Assembly (NCBI RefSeq): GCF_003131185.1
Contig: NZ_QFFU01000017.1
Location: 62,001 to 126,000 of the forward strand
Length of the DNA stretch: 64,000 nt
Origin: Pseudomonas ovata
GTDB taxonomy: Bacteria; Pseudomonadota; Gammaproteobacteria; Pseudomonadales; Pseudomonadaceae
Direction of reading: 5' to 3'
Position numbers and translations under genes: made by a program. The notes beneath the pieces are model-generated. The model worked only from the letters and a program-made list of their open reading frames with translations, had not been told where the DNA came from and made no database searches. Within the stretch, counting starts at the first letter, position 1; each line of letters begins with the position of its first letter. This document shows, one piece after another, positions 24,237 to 33,708 of this stretch.

Positions 24237-24755
24237 TCAGCCCTGGCGCCGTTCCCACACCTCGAAGTGATACGCCGGCTTGCCGTCTGCGGCAGCATTG
24301 GCCTGGGTCGACGCGAGTTGCCACTGCCCGGCGTCGAACTCCGGAAACCAGGCATCGCCTTCAGGCTCAAGCTCGACACGGGTCAGGTACAGGCGGTCGG
24401 CCTCGGGCAGCCCTTGCGCATACAGCTGCGCGCCGCCGATCAGCATCACCTCGCTGACGCCCTGCTCGCTCGCCCATTGTTCGGCACGCTGTACGGCCGC
24501 CTCCAGGGAAGCGAAGACCTCGGCGCCTTCCAGCATCAGGCCGCTCTGGCGGCTGACCACCAGGTTCAGCCGGCCCGGCAGCGGGCGACCCAGCGAGTCC
24601 CAGGTCTTGCGCCCCATGATGATCGGCTTGCCCAGGGTCATGGCCTTGAAGTATTTGAAATCCCCCGGCAAATGCCAGGGCATGGAATTGTCGATGCCGA
24701 TCACCCGGTTGGCGGCCAGGGCGGCGATCAGGCTGAGGGGAAGTTGTTTTTTCAT
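24237..24755 (-). CDS. folA: Dihydrofolate reductase FolA
   Basis: Reduces dihydrofolate to tetrahydrofolate with NADPH. 172 residues. Motifs are IAALAANRVIGIDNSMPWHL with the Met20-loop equivalent, the catalytic acid in PGDFKYFK (about Asp32), IIMGRKTWDSLGRPLPGR and VMLIGGAQLYAQ. thyA, the enzyme that regenerates dihydrofolate, is in the same window but 36 kb away. Confidence 0.96.
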   Translation of the reverse strand: MKKQLPLSLIAALAANRVIGIDNSMPWHLPGDFKYFKAMTLGKPIIMGRKTWDSLGRPLPGRLNLVVSRQSGLMLEGAEVFASLEAAVQRAEQWASEQGVSEVMLIGGAQLYAQGLPEADRLYLTRVELEPEGDAWFPEFDAGQWQLASTQANAAADGKPAYHFEVWERRQG

Positions 24756-24847
24756 GTCGGCGAGAATACCAGAGCCACGGAACTGTTACCCCTCAAGCCC
24801 GCTCACAGCGGTATGCTGCCCGTTGGTATTTCTCAAAGAGACGCTGT

Positions 24848-26227
24848 GTGACTGCCCTGACTCCCCTCGATACCCTCTGGCTGACTGAAGCGGTGCGCCT
24901 GCGCGAGGCGCAGGCCGGCCCGCTCGATGACCTGCAAGCCTGTCGCCAGGCGCGTACCGCCCAGGGTGATCTGGCAACGCGTATCCAGCACCGCGCCCTG
25001 CATCTGGCCGAACGTGACGGCATGAAAGCCGCCCTGTATCGCTGGAAGCATGGTGCGCGCCTGGCGCTGATGCTGCTGATGCTGCTGTCGGTGGCCAGCG
25101 GCGCGGGCCTGGCCTTTGCCGCGCTGGGCGACGGGCGTGCACCGGTCAATGTGTTCTGGGCGCTGGGCAGCCTGCTGGGCGTCAACCTGCTGCTGTTGCT
25201 GGGCTGGTCGCTGGGCATGCTGTTCACCCGCCAGGGCAGCGCCAGCCTCGGGCAAGTGTGGTTGTGGCTCAGTGCCCGGCTGGCCCGCGATGCCCAGGCC
25301 GTGCAACTGGCACCCGCCCTGCTGGTGCTGCTGCAACGCCAACGCCTGGAGCGCTGGGCCCTGGGCCTGCTGAGCAACGGCTTGTGGCTGCTGGCCCTGC
25401 TCAGCGCGCTGGTGGTGATGCTGGCGCTGATGGCCACGCGGCGCTACGGGTTTGTCTGGGAAACCACGATCCTGGGCAGCGAGACGTTTGTCGGCCTGAC
25501 CCAGGCCTTGGGCGCACTGCCCGCCTGGCTGGGCTTCAGTGTGCCGGACGCCGAGATGATCCGCGCCAGCGGCAACAGCCTCACCGGCCTGGAAGACGCC
25601 CGGCAGAGCTGGGCCGCCTGGCTGGTCGGGGTGCTGTTGATCTACGGCATCCTGCCGCGCCTGTTGCTGGCCGGGCTGTGCCTGTGGCGCTGGCGGCGTG
25701 GGCGCCAGGCCCTGCGGCTGGACCTCGAAGACCCCGCCTACCTGCAGTTGCGCGAGCGCCTGATGCCCAGTAGCGAGCGGTTGGGGGTCAACGATGCGGC
25801 ACCGGCGCAGGTGCATCAGGTCAGTGCGCCCACGGCGGCGATGACCCGCAATGGCGCCGTGCTGGTGGCCATCGAGCTGGACGATCAACAGCCCTGGCCA
25901 CCCGCACACGCCGACAGCGTGGTGAATGCCGGGGTGCTCGACAGCCGCGAGTCGCGCCATCGTCTGCTCGAACACCTGGCCCACACGCCGCCGGCCCGCC
26001 TGCTGATCGCCTGCGACCCGCGCCGCTCGCCGGATCGCGGCAGCCTGGCGCTGATCGCCGAGCTGGCGCGCAATGCCGGCGCCACCCGTCTGTGGCTGCT
26101 GCCAGCGCCGCCGGGGCAGCAGCTTGATCCCGAGCGCCTGGACGACTGGCAAGTGGCACTGCGCGACCTGCAACTGACGTGCACCGACAGCGCCCCGATG
26201 AACTGGCTGGAGACAGGCCATGACTGA
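24848..26227 (+). CDS. DUF2868 membrane protein
   Basis: 459 residues with a GTG start (24848) after AAGAGA. The layout is an N-terminal soluble helix (about 1-70), two membrane helices (about 73-125), two more (about 175-200 and 258-280), then a C-terminal soluble part with LLIACDPRRSPDRGSLALI. This matches the DUF2868 family, which always seems to travel with a DUF3482 GTPase. The stop overlaps the GTPase start by 8 bases. The role is unknown; the pairing suggests a membrane platform for the GTPase (inference). Confidence 0.85.
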   Translation: MTALTPLDTLWLTEAVRLREAQAGPLDDLQACRQARTAQGDLATRIQHRALHLAERDGMKAALYRWKHGARLALMLLMLLSVASGAGLAFAALGDGRAPVNVFWALGSLLGVNLLLLLGWSLGMLFTRQGSASLGQVWLWLSARLARDAQAVQLAPALLVLLQRQRLERWALGLLSNGLWLLALLSALVVMLALMATRRYGFVWETTILGSETFVGLTQALGALPAWLGFSVPDAEMIRASGNSLTGLEDARQSWAAWLVGVLLIYGILPRLLLAGLCLWRWRRGRQALRLDLEDPAYLQLRERLMPSSERLGVNDAAPAQVHQVSAPTAAMTRNGAVLVAIELDDQQPWPPAHADSVVNAGVLDSRESRHRLLEHLAHTPPARLLIACDPRRSPDRGSLALIAELARNAGATRLWLLPAPPGQQLDPERLDDWQVALRDLQLTCTDSAPMNWLETGHD

Positions 26228-27596
26228 AGCCTTGCCCGTGCTGAAGCTGGCGGTGGTCGGCCACACCAATGTCGGCAAGACCTCGCTGCTGCGCACCCTG
26301 ACCCGTGACGTGACCTTCGGCGAGGTGTCACATCGCCCCAGCACCACCCGGCATGTCGAGGGCGCACGCCTGTCGGTGGACGGCCAGGCACTGCTGGAGC
26401 TGTACGATACGCCGGGCCTTGAAGACGCCATCGACCTGCTCGATTACCTGGAGCGCGTGGCCGCCGAACAGCGCCTGGACGGCCCGGCGCGGCTGGCGCT
26501 GTTTCTGCAAGGCAGCGAGGCGCGCCAGCGCTTCGAGCAGGAAGCCAAGGTGCTGCGCCAGTTGCTGGCGTGTGATGCCGGGCTGTACGTGATCGACGCC
26601 CGCGAACCGGTGCTGGCCAAGTACCGCGATGAACTGGCGGTGCTGGCCAGCTGTGGCAAGCCATTGCTGCCGGTGCTCAATTTTGTCAGCAGCCCGCAAC
26701 AGCGCGAAGCCGACTGGCGCGAGGCGCTGTCACGCCTGGGCCTGCATGCGCTGGTGCGTTTCGACAGCGTCGCGCCGCCGCAAGACGGCGAGCGCCGCCT
26801 GTATGAAAGCCTGGCCCTGCTGCTGGAAAGCGCCCGGCCACGCCTGGAAATGCTGATTGCCGACATCGAGGTGCAACGCCAGGCCCGCTATCACAGCGCA
26901 ACGCGACTGATTGCCGACCTGTTGATCGACTGTGCGGCCTGCCGGCGCAGTGTCGAATCGCGCGAAGCGCCCGAGCGTCAGGCCATCGAAGCGCTGCACC
27001 AGGCGGTGCGCCAGCGCGAGCAACGCTGTGTCGAAAGCCTGCTCACGCTGTATGCCTTTCGGGTCCAGGATGCGGCGGCCAGCCATCTGCCGCTGCTCGA
27101 CGGGCGCTGGGGCGACGACCTGTTCAACCCCGAGACCCTGCGTCTGCTCGGCATAAGGGTCGGCGGTGGCGTGGCCGCCGGCGCAGCGGCCGGTGCCGGG
27201 GTCGACCTGCTGGTCGGCGGCATCACCCTGGGCGCGGCGGCACTGGTCGGGGCGATTGCCGGTGGCGCACTGCTGACGGCACGCAGCTACGGCGGCCGCT
27301 TGCTGGGCAAGCTCAGGGGCCTGCGCGAGCTGACCGTGGACGACAGCGTGCTGCGCCTGCTGGCCCTGCGTCAGCGCCAGTTGTTGCAGGCTCTGAGCGT
27401 GCGCGGCCATGCGGCAATGACCAGCATCGAACTGGCCGACCCGCAGGATGATCACTGGCGCCAGGGTAAACTGCCCGAGCCGCTGCGCAAGGCGCGGGCG
27501 CATCCGCAATGGTCGGCGCTCAACGCCCATCCCCGGCTGAGCCAGGCCGAACGGCAGGAAACCCTGGAGGCGCTGGCGCAGGTGCTGGAGAGCTGA
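26220..27596 (+). CDS. DUF3482 family GTPase
   Basis: A 458-residue Era/TrmE-like GTP-binding protein. G1 P-loop GHTNVGKTS at residues 14-22, switch I Thr in the STTRHVEG segment, G3 DTPGLED (63-69). The expected G4 NKxD motif is replaced by the LPVLNFVSSP segment. The C-terminal half has glycine-rich hydrophobic helices (GGGVAAGAAAGAGVDLLVGG, about 318-360), a possible membrane insertion region. It is coupled to the DUF2868 gene by an 8-base overlap. The pair is conserved next to folA in pseudomonads, and its function is not known to me. Confidence 0.86.
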   Translation: MTEALPVLKLAVVGHTNVGKTSLLRTLTRDVTFGEVSHRPSTTRHVEGARLSVDGQALLELYDTPGLEDAIDLLDYLERVAAEQRLDGPARLALFLQGSEARQRFEQEAKVLRQLLACDAGLYVIDAREPVLAKYRDELAVLASCGKPLLPVLNFVSSPQQREADWREALSRLGLHALVRFDSVAPPQDGERRLYESLALLLESARPRLEMLIADIEVQRQARYHSATRLIADLLIDCAACRRSVESREAPERQAIEALHQAVRQREQRCVESLLTLYAFRVQDAAASHLPLLDGRWGDDLFNPETLRLLGIRVGGGVAAGAAAGAGVDLLVGGITLGAAALVGAIAGGALLTARSYGGRLLGKLRGLRELTVDDSVLRLLALRQRQLLQALSVRGHAAMTSIELADPQDDHWRQGKLPEPLRKARAHPQWSALNAHPRLSQAERQETLEALAQVLES

Positions 27597-27802
27597 CACT
27601 AATGCCCGCTGATTGAACGTGTGGGGGGGCAGCAACGGCTGGCGAATGCTTCGGTACCGACGCAGCAGATGTGCCGGCTTTGTTGTCCTCATCGCCGCCT
27701 CTCACAGGTCCGCGCAATGCCCGGCCATCATCTATCGCTACTGTAAAGCCGTGCAGCCCGGTATCATCCCGCGCCCGTGATGACCGTCTGCCAGAACCGA
27801 TA

Positions 27803-28258
27803 ATGAAACCCACCCTGATTGCCGCTGCTGAAATCGACCGCCTTGAAACCTGGGCCAAATACGCCAGCCACATGTGCGGAGGCTGCATTTCCAGTTGCTG
27901 CACCCTGCCGGTGGAAGTGAAGATCAAGGACTTGATCCGCATCGGTGTGGTCGATGAGTTCGAAAGCGGCGAGCCGCCCAAGAACATCGCCAAGCGCCTG
28001 CTCAAGGAAGGGACTATCGAGCGCTACAACCAGAAGAGCGGGATTTTCACCCTGCAGCGCATGAGCAACAACGACTGCCTGTACCTGGACCGCAAGAGCC
28101 GGCTGTGCACCATCTACGAAAAGCGCCCCGACACCTGCCGCAGCCACCCGAAGATCGGCCCGCGCCCGGGCTACTGCGCCTATAAGCCCAAGGCGGTGGA
28201 GCGCAACACAAGCGGCACGCTGAACGCCAACTCGGGCCGGGTGCCGCTCAAGTTCTGA
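27803..28258 (+). CDS. YcgN-type cysteine-cluster protein
   Basis: 151 residues of the YkgJ/YcgN zinc- or iron-chelating Cys-cluster family. It has MCGGCISSCC near the N-terminus (Cys25, 28, 32, 33), followed by CLYLDRKSRLCTIYEKRPDTC, the remaining family cysteines. The start at 27803 was chosen because the protein begins MKPTLIAAAEIDRLETWAKY there, as family members do. The exact role is unknown. It is followed by a REP module. Confidence 0.88.
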   Translation: MKPTLIAAAEIDRLETWAKYASHMCGGCISSCCTLPVEVKIKDLIRIGVVDEFESGEPPKNIAKRLLKEGTIERYNQKSGIFTLQRMSNNDCLYLDRKSRLCTIYEKRPDTCRSHPKIGPRPGYCAYKPKAVERNTSGTLNANSGRVPLKF

Positions 28259-28297
28259 TGAGACTCAGGGCTTGTCGCGCAGTAGACATCGGGCCCG

Positions 28298-28435
28298 GTA
28301 GGAGCGCGCTTGCCGGAATGCCGGACCACCGCGACCGAGTGCGCAGCGCTCGCAAAATCTGTGAAACGCTGAAATTTTACGACTGCTAACGCAGCCGGTC
28401 GCGGTGTCCGGCATTCCGGCAGAGCGCGCACCTAC
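28298..28435. repeat. REP module with CCGGAATGCCGG insertions, orientation 1
   Basis: Same outer arms and spacer as the module at 17919, but each arm contains an extra small palindrome: GCCGGAATGCCGGACCAC on the left and GTGTCCGGCATTCCGGC on the right. One right-arm base differs (CACCTAC for CTCCTAC). This is the long variant of the family. Confidence 0.85.
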
Positions 28436-28460
28436 ATCCGCCGGTGCCAGTAGCACACAC

Positions 28461-28500
28461 AAAAACGCCCCCGGTCTTGCGACCGGGGGCGTTTTGTTTT
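28461..28500 (-). terminator. Bidirectional rho-independent terminator of typA
   Basis: AACGCCCCCGGTC and GACCGGGGGCGTT pair perfectly around TTGC, with A/T runs on both sides. It lies 20 bases past the typA stop. Confidence 0.92.
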
Positions 28501-28519
28501 CAGCCGGTTAACCGATTAC

Positions 28520-30340
28520 TCAGTTCTTGGCTTTCTTGGCAGCGCGGGTACGCTCGCTTTCGTCCAGGATCTTCTTGCGAAGACGGATGGATTTCGGCGT
28601 CACTTCGCACAGCTCGTCTTCCTGGATGTATTCCAGGGCCTGTTCCAGGGTGAACTTCACTGGCGGAACCAGGGCGATGGTTTCGTCTTTACCCGAAGCA
28701 CGCATGTTGTCGAGCTTCTTGCCCTTGGTAGGGTTGACGCCCAGGTCGTTGTCGCGGCTGTTCTGGCCGACGATCTGACCGTTGTAGATTTCCTGGCCGT
28801 GCTCGACGAACAGCTTGCCGCGCGCCTGCAGGGTTTCCAGCGAGTAGGTCAGCGCCTTGCCGGTCTCGACCGAAACCAGAACGCCGTTCTGACGGCCGGA
28901 CATGTGGCCCGACTTGACGGTGTCATAGCGATCGAAGATCGAGGTCAGGATGCCGGCACCGTTGGTCAGGGTCAGGAACTGGTTACGGAAACCGATCAGA
29001 CCACGTGCAGGGATGTTGTATTCCAGACGCACACGGCCCTTGCCATCCGGCACCATGTTGCTCAGGTCGCCTTTACGCAGGCCCATCTCTTCCATGACCT
29101 TGCCCTGCGCTTCTTCAGGGATGTCGATGGTGACGTTTTCGAACGGTTCCTGCTTGACGCCGTCGACTTCGCGGATGATCACTTCAGGACGGCCCAGGGC
29201 CAGCTCGAAGCCTTCGCGACGCATGGTTTCGATCAGTACCGAGAGGTGCAGCTCACCACGGCCGGAAACCTTGAACTTGTCGGCCGAGTCGCCTTCTTCA
29301 ACGCGCAGGGCAACGTTGTACAGCAGCTCCTTGTCCAGACGGTCCTTGATGTTACGGCTGGTCACGAACTTGCCTTCTTTACCGCAGAATGGCGAGTCGT
29401 TGACCTGGAAGGTCATGGAAACGGTTGGCTCGTCGACGGTCAGCGGCTTCATCGCCTCGACCGTGTCCGGGTGGCACAGGGTGTCGGAAATGAACAGCGA
29501 GTCCATGCCGCTGATGCAGACGATGTCGCCGGCGGCAGCTTCTTCGACGTCGATGCGGTGCAGACCGTGGTGACCCATCAGCTTCAGGATACGACCGTTG
29601 CGACGCTTGCCGTCGGCACCGATGGCCACGACCGGCGTGTTCGGCTTGACGCGACCACGGGCGATACGGCCAACGCCGATCACACCCAGGAAGCTGTTGT
29701 AGTCCAGAGCGGAGATCTGCATCTGGAACGCGCCGTCACGGTCAACGGCCGGTGGCGGTACGTGGTCGACAACGGCCTGGTACAGCGGGGTCATGTCTTC
29801 GGCCATGTCGGTGTGATCCAGACCGGCAATGCCGTTCAGGGCCGAGGCGTAGACGACCTGGAAGTCCAGTTGTTCTTCGGTGGCGCCCAGGTTGTCGAAC
29901 AGATCGAAGATCTGGTCCAGAACCCAGTCAGGACGCGCGCCCGGACGGTCGACCTTGTTGATGACCACGATCGGACGCAGGCCGGCTTCGAAAGCCTTCT
30001 TGGTCACGAAGCGGGTTTGCGGCATAGGGCCGTCCTGGGCGTCGACCAGCAGCAGTACGGAGTCGACCATCGACATCACGCGCTCTACTTCGCCGCCGAA
30101 GTCGGCGTGGCCCGGGGTGTCCACGATGTTGATGTGGTAGCCGTTCCAGTTGATGGCGGTGTTTTTCGCCAGAATGGTAATACCGCGCTCTTTCTCCTGG
30201 TCGTTGGAGTCCATCACGCGCTCGTCGTTGAGCTCGTTGCGCTCAAGAGTGCCGGACTGACGCAGCAGCTTGTCGACCAGTGTGGTTTTACCGTGGTCAA
30301 CGTGCGCGATGATGGCGATGTTACGGAGATTTTCGATCAC
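28520..30340 (-). CDS. typA: Ribosome-associated GTPase TypA/BipA
   Basis: Translational GTPase of the EF-G/LepA class that assists ribosome assembly and stress adaptation. The 606-residue product has G1 AHVDHGKTTL, G2 ERGITI, G3 DTPGHADFGGEVERV and G4 NKVDRPGARP, then domains II, III and V and the BipA-specific C-terminal part (GVNPTKGKKLDNMRASGKDE). Codon use looks strongly biased, as in a highly expressed gene. Confidence 0.97.
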   Translation of the reverse strand: MIENLRNIAIIAHVDHGKTTLVDKLLRQSGTLERNELNDERVMDSNDQEKERGITILAKNTAINWNGYHINIVDTPGHADFGGEVERVMSMVDSVLLLVDAQDGPMPQTRFVTKKAFEAGLRPIVVINKVDRPGARPDWVLDQIFDLFDNLGATEEQLDFQVVYASALNGIAGLDHTDMAEDMTPLYQAVVDHVPPPAVDRDGAFQMQISALDYNSFLGVIGVGRIARGRVKPNTPVVAIGADGKRRNGRILKLMGHHGLHRIDVEEAAAGDIVCISGMDSLFISDTLCHPDTVEAMKPLTVDEPTVSMTFQVNDSPFCGKEGKFVTSRNIKDRLDKELLYNVALRVEEGDSADKFKVSGRGELHLSVLIETMRREGFELALGRPEVIIREVDGVKQEPFENVTIDIPEEAQGKVMEEMGLRKGDLSNMVPDGKGRVRLEYNIPARGLIGFRNQFLTLTNGAGILTSIFDRYDTVKSGHMSGRQNGVLVSVETGKALTYSLETLQARGKLFVEHGQEIYNGQIVGQNSRDNDLGVNPTKGKKLDNMRASGKDETIALVPPVKFTLEQALEYIQEDELCEVTPKSIRLRKKILDESERTRAAKKAKN

Positions 30341-30476
30341 TTGTGTATCTCGATCAGAGGATTCGGTCTGCTGCCGGTTGAGGGCAGCGATTAACGTTTG
30401 AAGCTTGAGGCGTCGGCCGATGCACTAGGCGTCGGGGGGCCGGTGACGCAAGCCACAGGCAAACAGCCCCGGGCGT

Positions 30477-31931
30477 TTAGCTCGGTCGATATACGCGCAC
30501 ATTGGCATACCCCTCACTGAGCAGATGGTGAGCATGCAGGCGGCTCATGACGCCTTTGTCGCAATACAAAAGGTACTGGCGATTACCGTCCAGTTCCTTG
30601 AAACGGCTGTTCAATGCATAGAACGGCAGCGTCTGTACTTCTATGCCCGGCACGTGCAGCGGCTGGTCTTCCTGGGCATCCGGGTGACGGATGTCGACGA
30701 TGACGTGGCCGGCCAGGGCTTGTTGGACTTCTTCAACCTCGACATGCTGGCCCAGGTCGTCGATCACCTGATCAACGGTCACCAGGCGGGCGCGCTCCAG
30801 GGCGCGGTCCAGCACCGCCATGTCGAAGCGGGTTTCTTCATGCTCGACGCGGTTGCGCTTGGCATGGGTCTTGGGGTTGACCGAAATCACCCCGCAATAT
30901 TCAGGCATGTGCCGGGCGAACTCGGCCGTGCCGATCTTCGTCGCCAGGTTGACGATGTCCTGCTTGTCGGTCGCGATCAGCGGCCGCAGCACCAGCTTGT
31001 CGGTCACCGAATCGATGAGGCTCAGGTTCGGCAGGGTCTGGCTCGACACCTGGGAAATCGCCTCGCCGGTGACCAGCACGTCGATCTCCAGGCGTTCGGC
31101 CATGGCCGAGGCTGCGCGTAACATCATACGCTTCAACACTACACCCATATGACTGTCATCGACGTTTTGCAGAATTTCGCCCAGAACTTCTTCGAACGGC
31201 ACGCTGACGAACAGCACGCGCTGGGAGCTGCCGTATTTTTTCCAGATGAAATGCGCGACTTCCATCACGCCCAGTTCGTGGGCACGGCCGCCCAAGTTGA
31301 AGAAGCAGAAATGCGTGACCAGGCCGCGGCGCATGATCTGATAGGCCGCCACGGTGGAGTCGAAACCGCCCGACATCAACACCAGGGTCTGCTCCAGCGC
31401 GCCCAGCGGGTAGCCGCCCAGGCCCTGGTGCTGGCTGTGGATCACGAACAGGCGCTGGTCACGGATCTCCATGCGCACCACCAGCTCGGGCTGCTTCAGC
31501 TCGATGCCGGCGGCGCCACATTGACGGCGCAGCTGGCTGCCCACGTAACGCTCGACCTCCATGGAGGTGAACGTGTGCCGGCCGGCACGCTTGCAGCGCA
31601 CCGAAAACACCTTGCCGGGCAACAGGTCTTCGTAGTGCGCCTTGCATTTGGCGACGATGTCGTCGAAGTCGCCCAGCGGGTATTCGGCCACTTGCAGGAA
31701 CTGGTTGATCCCGGGCATGCAGCTCAGGCGCTCGGTAATGCCCTGCAGGATCTTCGGATCGGTCAGCCGGGTTTCGACTTCCAGGTTGTCCCACACGCCG
31801 CCCACGACGATGTCAGCATCCAGCTCACGCAGGACGGTACGGATGTTCTTGGCCAGCTGGCGAATGAACTTCTTGCGCACCGGCGGGCTTTTGATGGTGA
31901 TTTCGGGGAAAACTTTGACGATCAGTTTCAT
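30477..31931 (-). CDS. thiI: tRNA 4-thiouridine synthase / thiamine sulfurtransferase ThiI
   Basis: 484 residues in three parts. A THUMP domain comes first (about 60-165). A PP-loop AANH adenylase follows with LVLMSGGFDSTVAAY. The C-terminal rhodanese domain has the active-site Cys457 in YCDKGVMSR; a second conserved Cys lies in PEYCGVISVNPKTHA. It transfers sulfur for s4U8 in tRNA and, in some bacteria, for the thiazole of thiamine. The ATG at 31931 gives the family start MKLIVKVFPEITIKS; upstream codons to 31994 are leader. Confidence 0.95.
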   Translation of the reverse strand: MKLIVKVFPEITIKSPPVRKKFIRQLAKNIRTVLRELDADIVVGGVWDNLEVETRLTDPKILQGITERLSCMPGINQFLQVAEYPLGDFDDIVAKCKAHYEDLLPGKVFSVRCKRAGRHTFTSMEVERYVGSQLRRQCGAAGIELKQPELVVRMEIRDQRLFVIHSQHQGLGGYPLGALEQTLVLMSGGFDSTVAAYQIMRRGLVTHFCFFNLGGRAHELGVMEVAHFIWKKYGSSQRVLFVSVPFEEVLGEILQNVDDSHMGVVLKRMMLRAASAMAERLEIDVLVTGEAISQVSSQTLPNLSLIDSVTDKLVLRPLIATDKQDIVNLATKIGTAEFARHMPEYCGVISVNPKTHAKRNRVEHEETRFDMAVLDRALERARLVTVDQVIDDLGQHVEVEEVQQALAGHVIVDIRHPDAQEDQPLHVPGIEVQTLPFYALNSRFKELDGNRQYLLYCDKGVMSRLHAHHLLSEGYANVRVYRPS

Positions 31932-32025
31932 AGAAACAATGCGCGTGGGGCCAGCTAAAAAAGAGGGGCGCGGATTATAGCGGAAATTGCTCAAGGTTTA
32001 ACCAGTTATCGTATGCCCGATCATC

Positions 32026-32075
32026 GGCGCACCAAAAACGAACACTTGCAGCAAATTCAGCCTCATGATGGTGCA
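32026..32075 (+). promoter_or_regulatory. Candidate NtrC enhancer half-sites upstream of glnA
   Basis: GCGCACCAA at 32026 and TGGTGCA at 32069-32075 match the two halves of the NtrC dyad (GCACC / GGTGC). They lie about 145 and 100 bases before the predicted start site, a spacing similar to the enteric glnA enhancer. Neither is a full dyad. Confidence 0.5.
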
Positions 32076-32147
32076 CATATTTTGCCGAAAATCCGCCTGC
32101 GTGCATTTAACGCTTGGATTTGGGGCGCAGAACCCAACTCAGGGCAC

Positions 32148-32163
32148 TGGCATGCAAATTGCT
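32148..32163 (+). promoter_or_regulatory. Sigma-54 promoter of glnA
   Basis: TGGCATGCAAATTGCT has the invariant GG (32149-32150) and GC (32161-32162) 12 bases apart, with one mismatch to TGGCAC-N5-TTGCW. The glnA ATG is about 90 bases beyond the expected start site. The rest of the 335-base thiI–glnA gap holds nothing else I can support. Confidence 0.85.
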
Positions 32164-32266
32164 CCCTTGTGAGGCAGGTTGCCATGGCAGAGTATTCTGC
32201 GCCGTGCATCACCCAAATCGTCGGGGCCAACACCAAGCAGCGGCCTCAAGTCACCCGGAGGACACC

Positions 32267-33673
32267 ATGTCGAAGTCGGTTCAACTCATCAAAGATCATG
32301 ACGTTAAATGGATTGATCTGCGCTTCACCGATACCAAGGGCAAGCAGCAGCACGTCACCATGCCGGCGCGCGATGCGCTGGACGACGACTTCTTTGAAGT
32401 CGGCAAGATGTTCGACGGTTCCTCCATCGAAGGCTGGAAAGGCATCGAAGCCTCCGACATGATCCTGCTGCCGGACGACGACTCGGCCGTACTGGACCCG
32501 TTCACCGAAGAGCCGACCCTGATCCTGGTCTGCGACATCATCGAACCGTCGACCATGCAGGGCTATGACCGCGACCCGCGCGCCATCGCTCACCGTGCCG
32601 AGGAATACCTCAAGACCACCGGCATCGGCGACACCGTGTTCGTCGGTCCAGAGCCTGAATTCTTCATCTTCGACTCGGTCAAGTACAAGTCCGACATCTC
32701 CGGCTCCATGTTCAAGATCTTCTCCGAGCAAGGCTCGTGGATGACTGACCAGGACGTCGAAGGCGGCAACAAGGGCCACCGTCCAGGCGTCAAGGGCGGC
32801 TACTTCCCGGTGCCACCGGTCGACCACGACCACGAAATCCGTACTGCCATGTGCAACGCACTGGAAGAAATGGGCCAGTTCGTCGAAGTGCACCACCACG
32901 AAGTGGCCACGGCCGGCCAGAACGAAATCGGCGTGAAATTCAACACGCTGGTCAAGAAGGCTGACGAAGTCCAGACCCTGAAGTACGTTGTCCACAACGT
33001 GGCCGACGCCTATGGCCGTACCGCCACCTTCATGCCCAAGCCCCTGTACGGCGACAACGGTTCGGGCATGCACGTGCACATGTCGATCGCCAAAGACGGC
33101 AAGAACACCTTCGCCGGCGAAGGCTATGCCGGCCTGTCCGACACTGCCCTGTACTTCATCGGCGGTATCATCAAGCACGGCAAGGCCCTGAACGGCTTCA
33201 CCAACCCGGCCACCAACTCCTACAAGCGTCTGGTGCCAGGCTTCGAAGCCCCGGTCATGCTGGCCTACTCGGCCCGTAACCGCTCGGCCTCGATCCGTAT
33301 TCCTTACGTCTCCAGCCCGCGCGGCCGTCGTATCGAAGCCCGTTTCCCGGATCCGGCTGCCAACCCGTACCTGGCCTTCGCTGCCCTGCTGATGGCAGGC
33401 CTGGACGGTATCCAGAACAAGATCCACCCAGGCGATGCCGCCGACAAGAACCTGTATGACCTGCCGCCTGAAGAGGCCAAAGAGATTCCACAGGTTTGCG
33501 GCAGCCTGAAAGAAGCCCTGGAAGAGCTGGACAAGGGCCGTGCATTCCTGACCAAGGGCGGCGTGTTCTCCGACGACTTCATCGATGCCTACATCGAGCT
33601 GAAGAGCCACGAAGAAATCAAGGTCCGCACCTTCGTACACCCGCTGGAATACGATCTGTACTACAGCTGCTGA
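32267..33673 (+). CDS. glnA: Glutamine synthetase type I
   Basis: Makes glutamine from glutamate, ammonia and ATP; central to nitrogen assimilation. The 468-residue length equals the proteobacterial dodecameric GS-I-beta. Visible motifs are MFDGSSIEGWKGI, PEPEFFIFD, the metal/ATP segment in GQNEIGVKF, NGSGMHVHMS, and the adenylylation site with Tyr397 in NLYDLPPEE, so it should be controlled by GlnE. The start at 32267 follows a GGAGGA site. A sigma-54 promoter and NtrC half-sites lie upstream. The upstream frame to 32114 is leader. Confidence 0.98.
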   Translation: MSKSVQLIKDHDVKWIDLRFTDTKGKQQHVTMPARDALDDDFFEVGKMFDGSSIEGWKGIEASDMILLPDDDSAVLDPFTEEPTLILVCDIIEPSTMQGYDRDPRAIAHRAEEYLKTTGIGDTVFVGPEPEFFIFDSVKYKSDISGSMFKIFSEQGSWMTDQDVEGGNKGHRPGVKGGYFPVPPVDHDHEIRTAMCNALEEMGQFVEVHHHEVATAGQNEIGVKFNTLVKKADEVQTLKYVVHNVADAYGRTATFMPKPLYGDNGSGMHVHMSIAKDGKNTFAGEGYAGLSDTALYFIGGIIKHGKALNGFTNPATNSYKRLVPGFEAPVMLAYSARNRSASIRIPYVSSPRGRRIEARFPDPAANPYLAFAALLMAGLDGIQNKIHPGDAADKNLYDLPPEEAKEIPQVCGSLKEALEELDKGRAFLTKGGVFSDDFIDAYIELKSHEEIKVRTFVHPLEYDLYYSC

Positions 33674-33708
33674 TTGCACCGCGCGGGCTTGTCCTGCGTA
33701 ACGAACAA

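Noticed and set aside
27597..27802. Possible small gene or RNA before the Cys-cluster gene
   Set aside because: The short open frames lack ribosome sites and the stretch resembles degraded REP flanks; no promoter or fold stands out.
28799..30394. 531-codon plus-strand open frame opposite typA
   Set aside because: Composition shadow of a highly expressed GC-rich gene; no motifs or start signals, and typA is certain.
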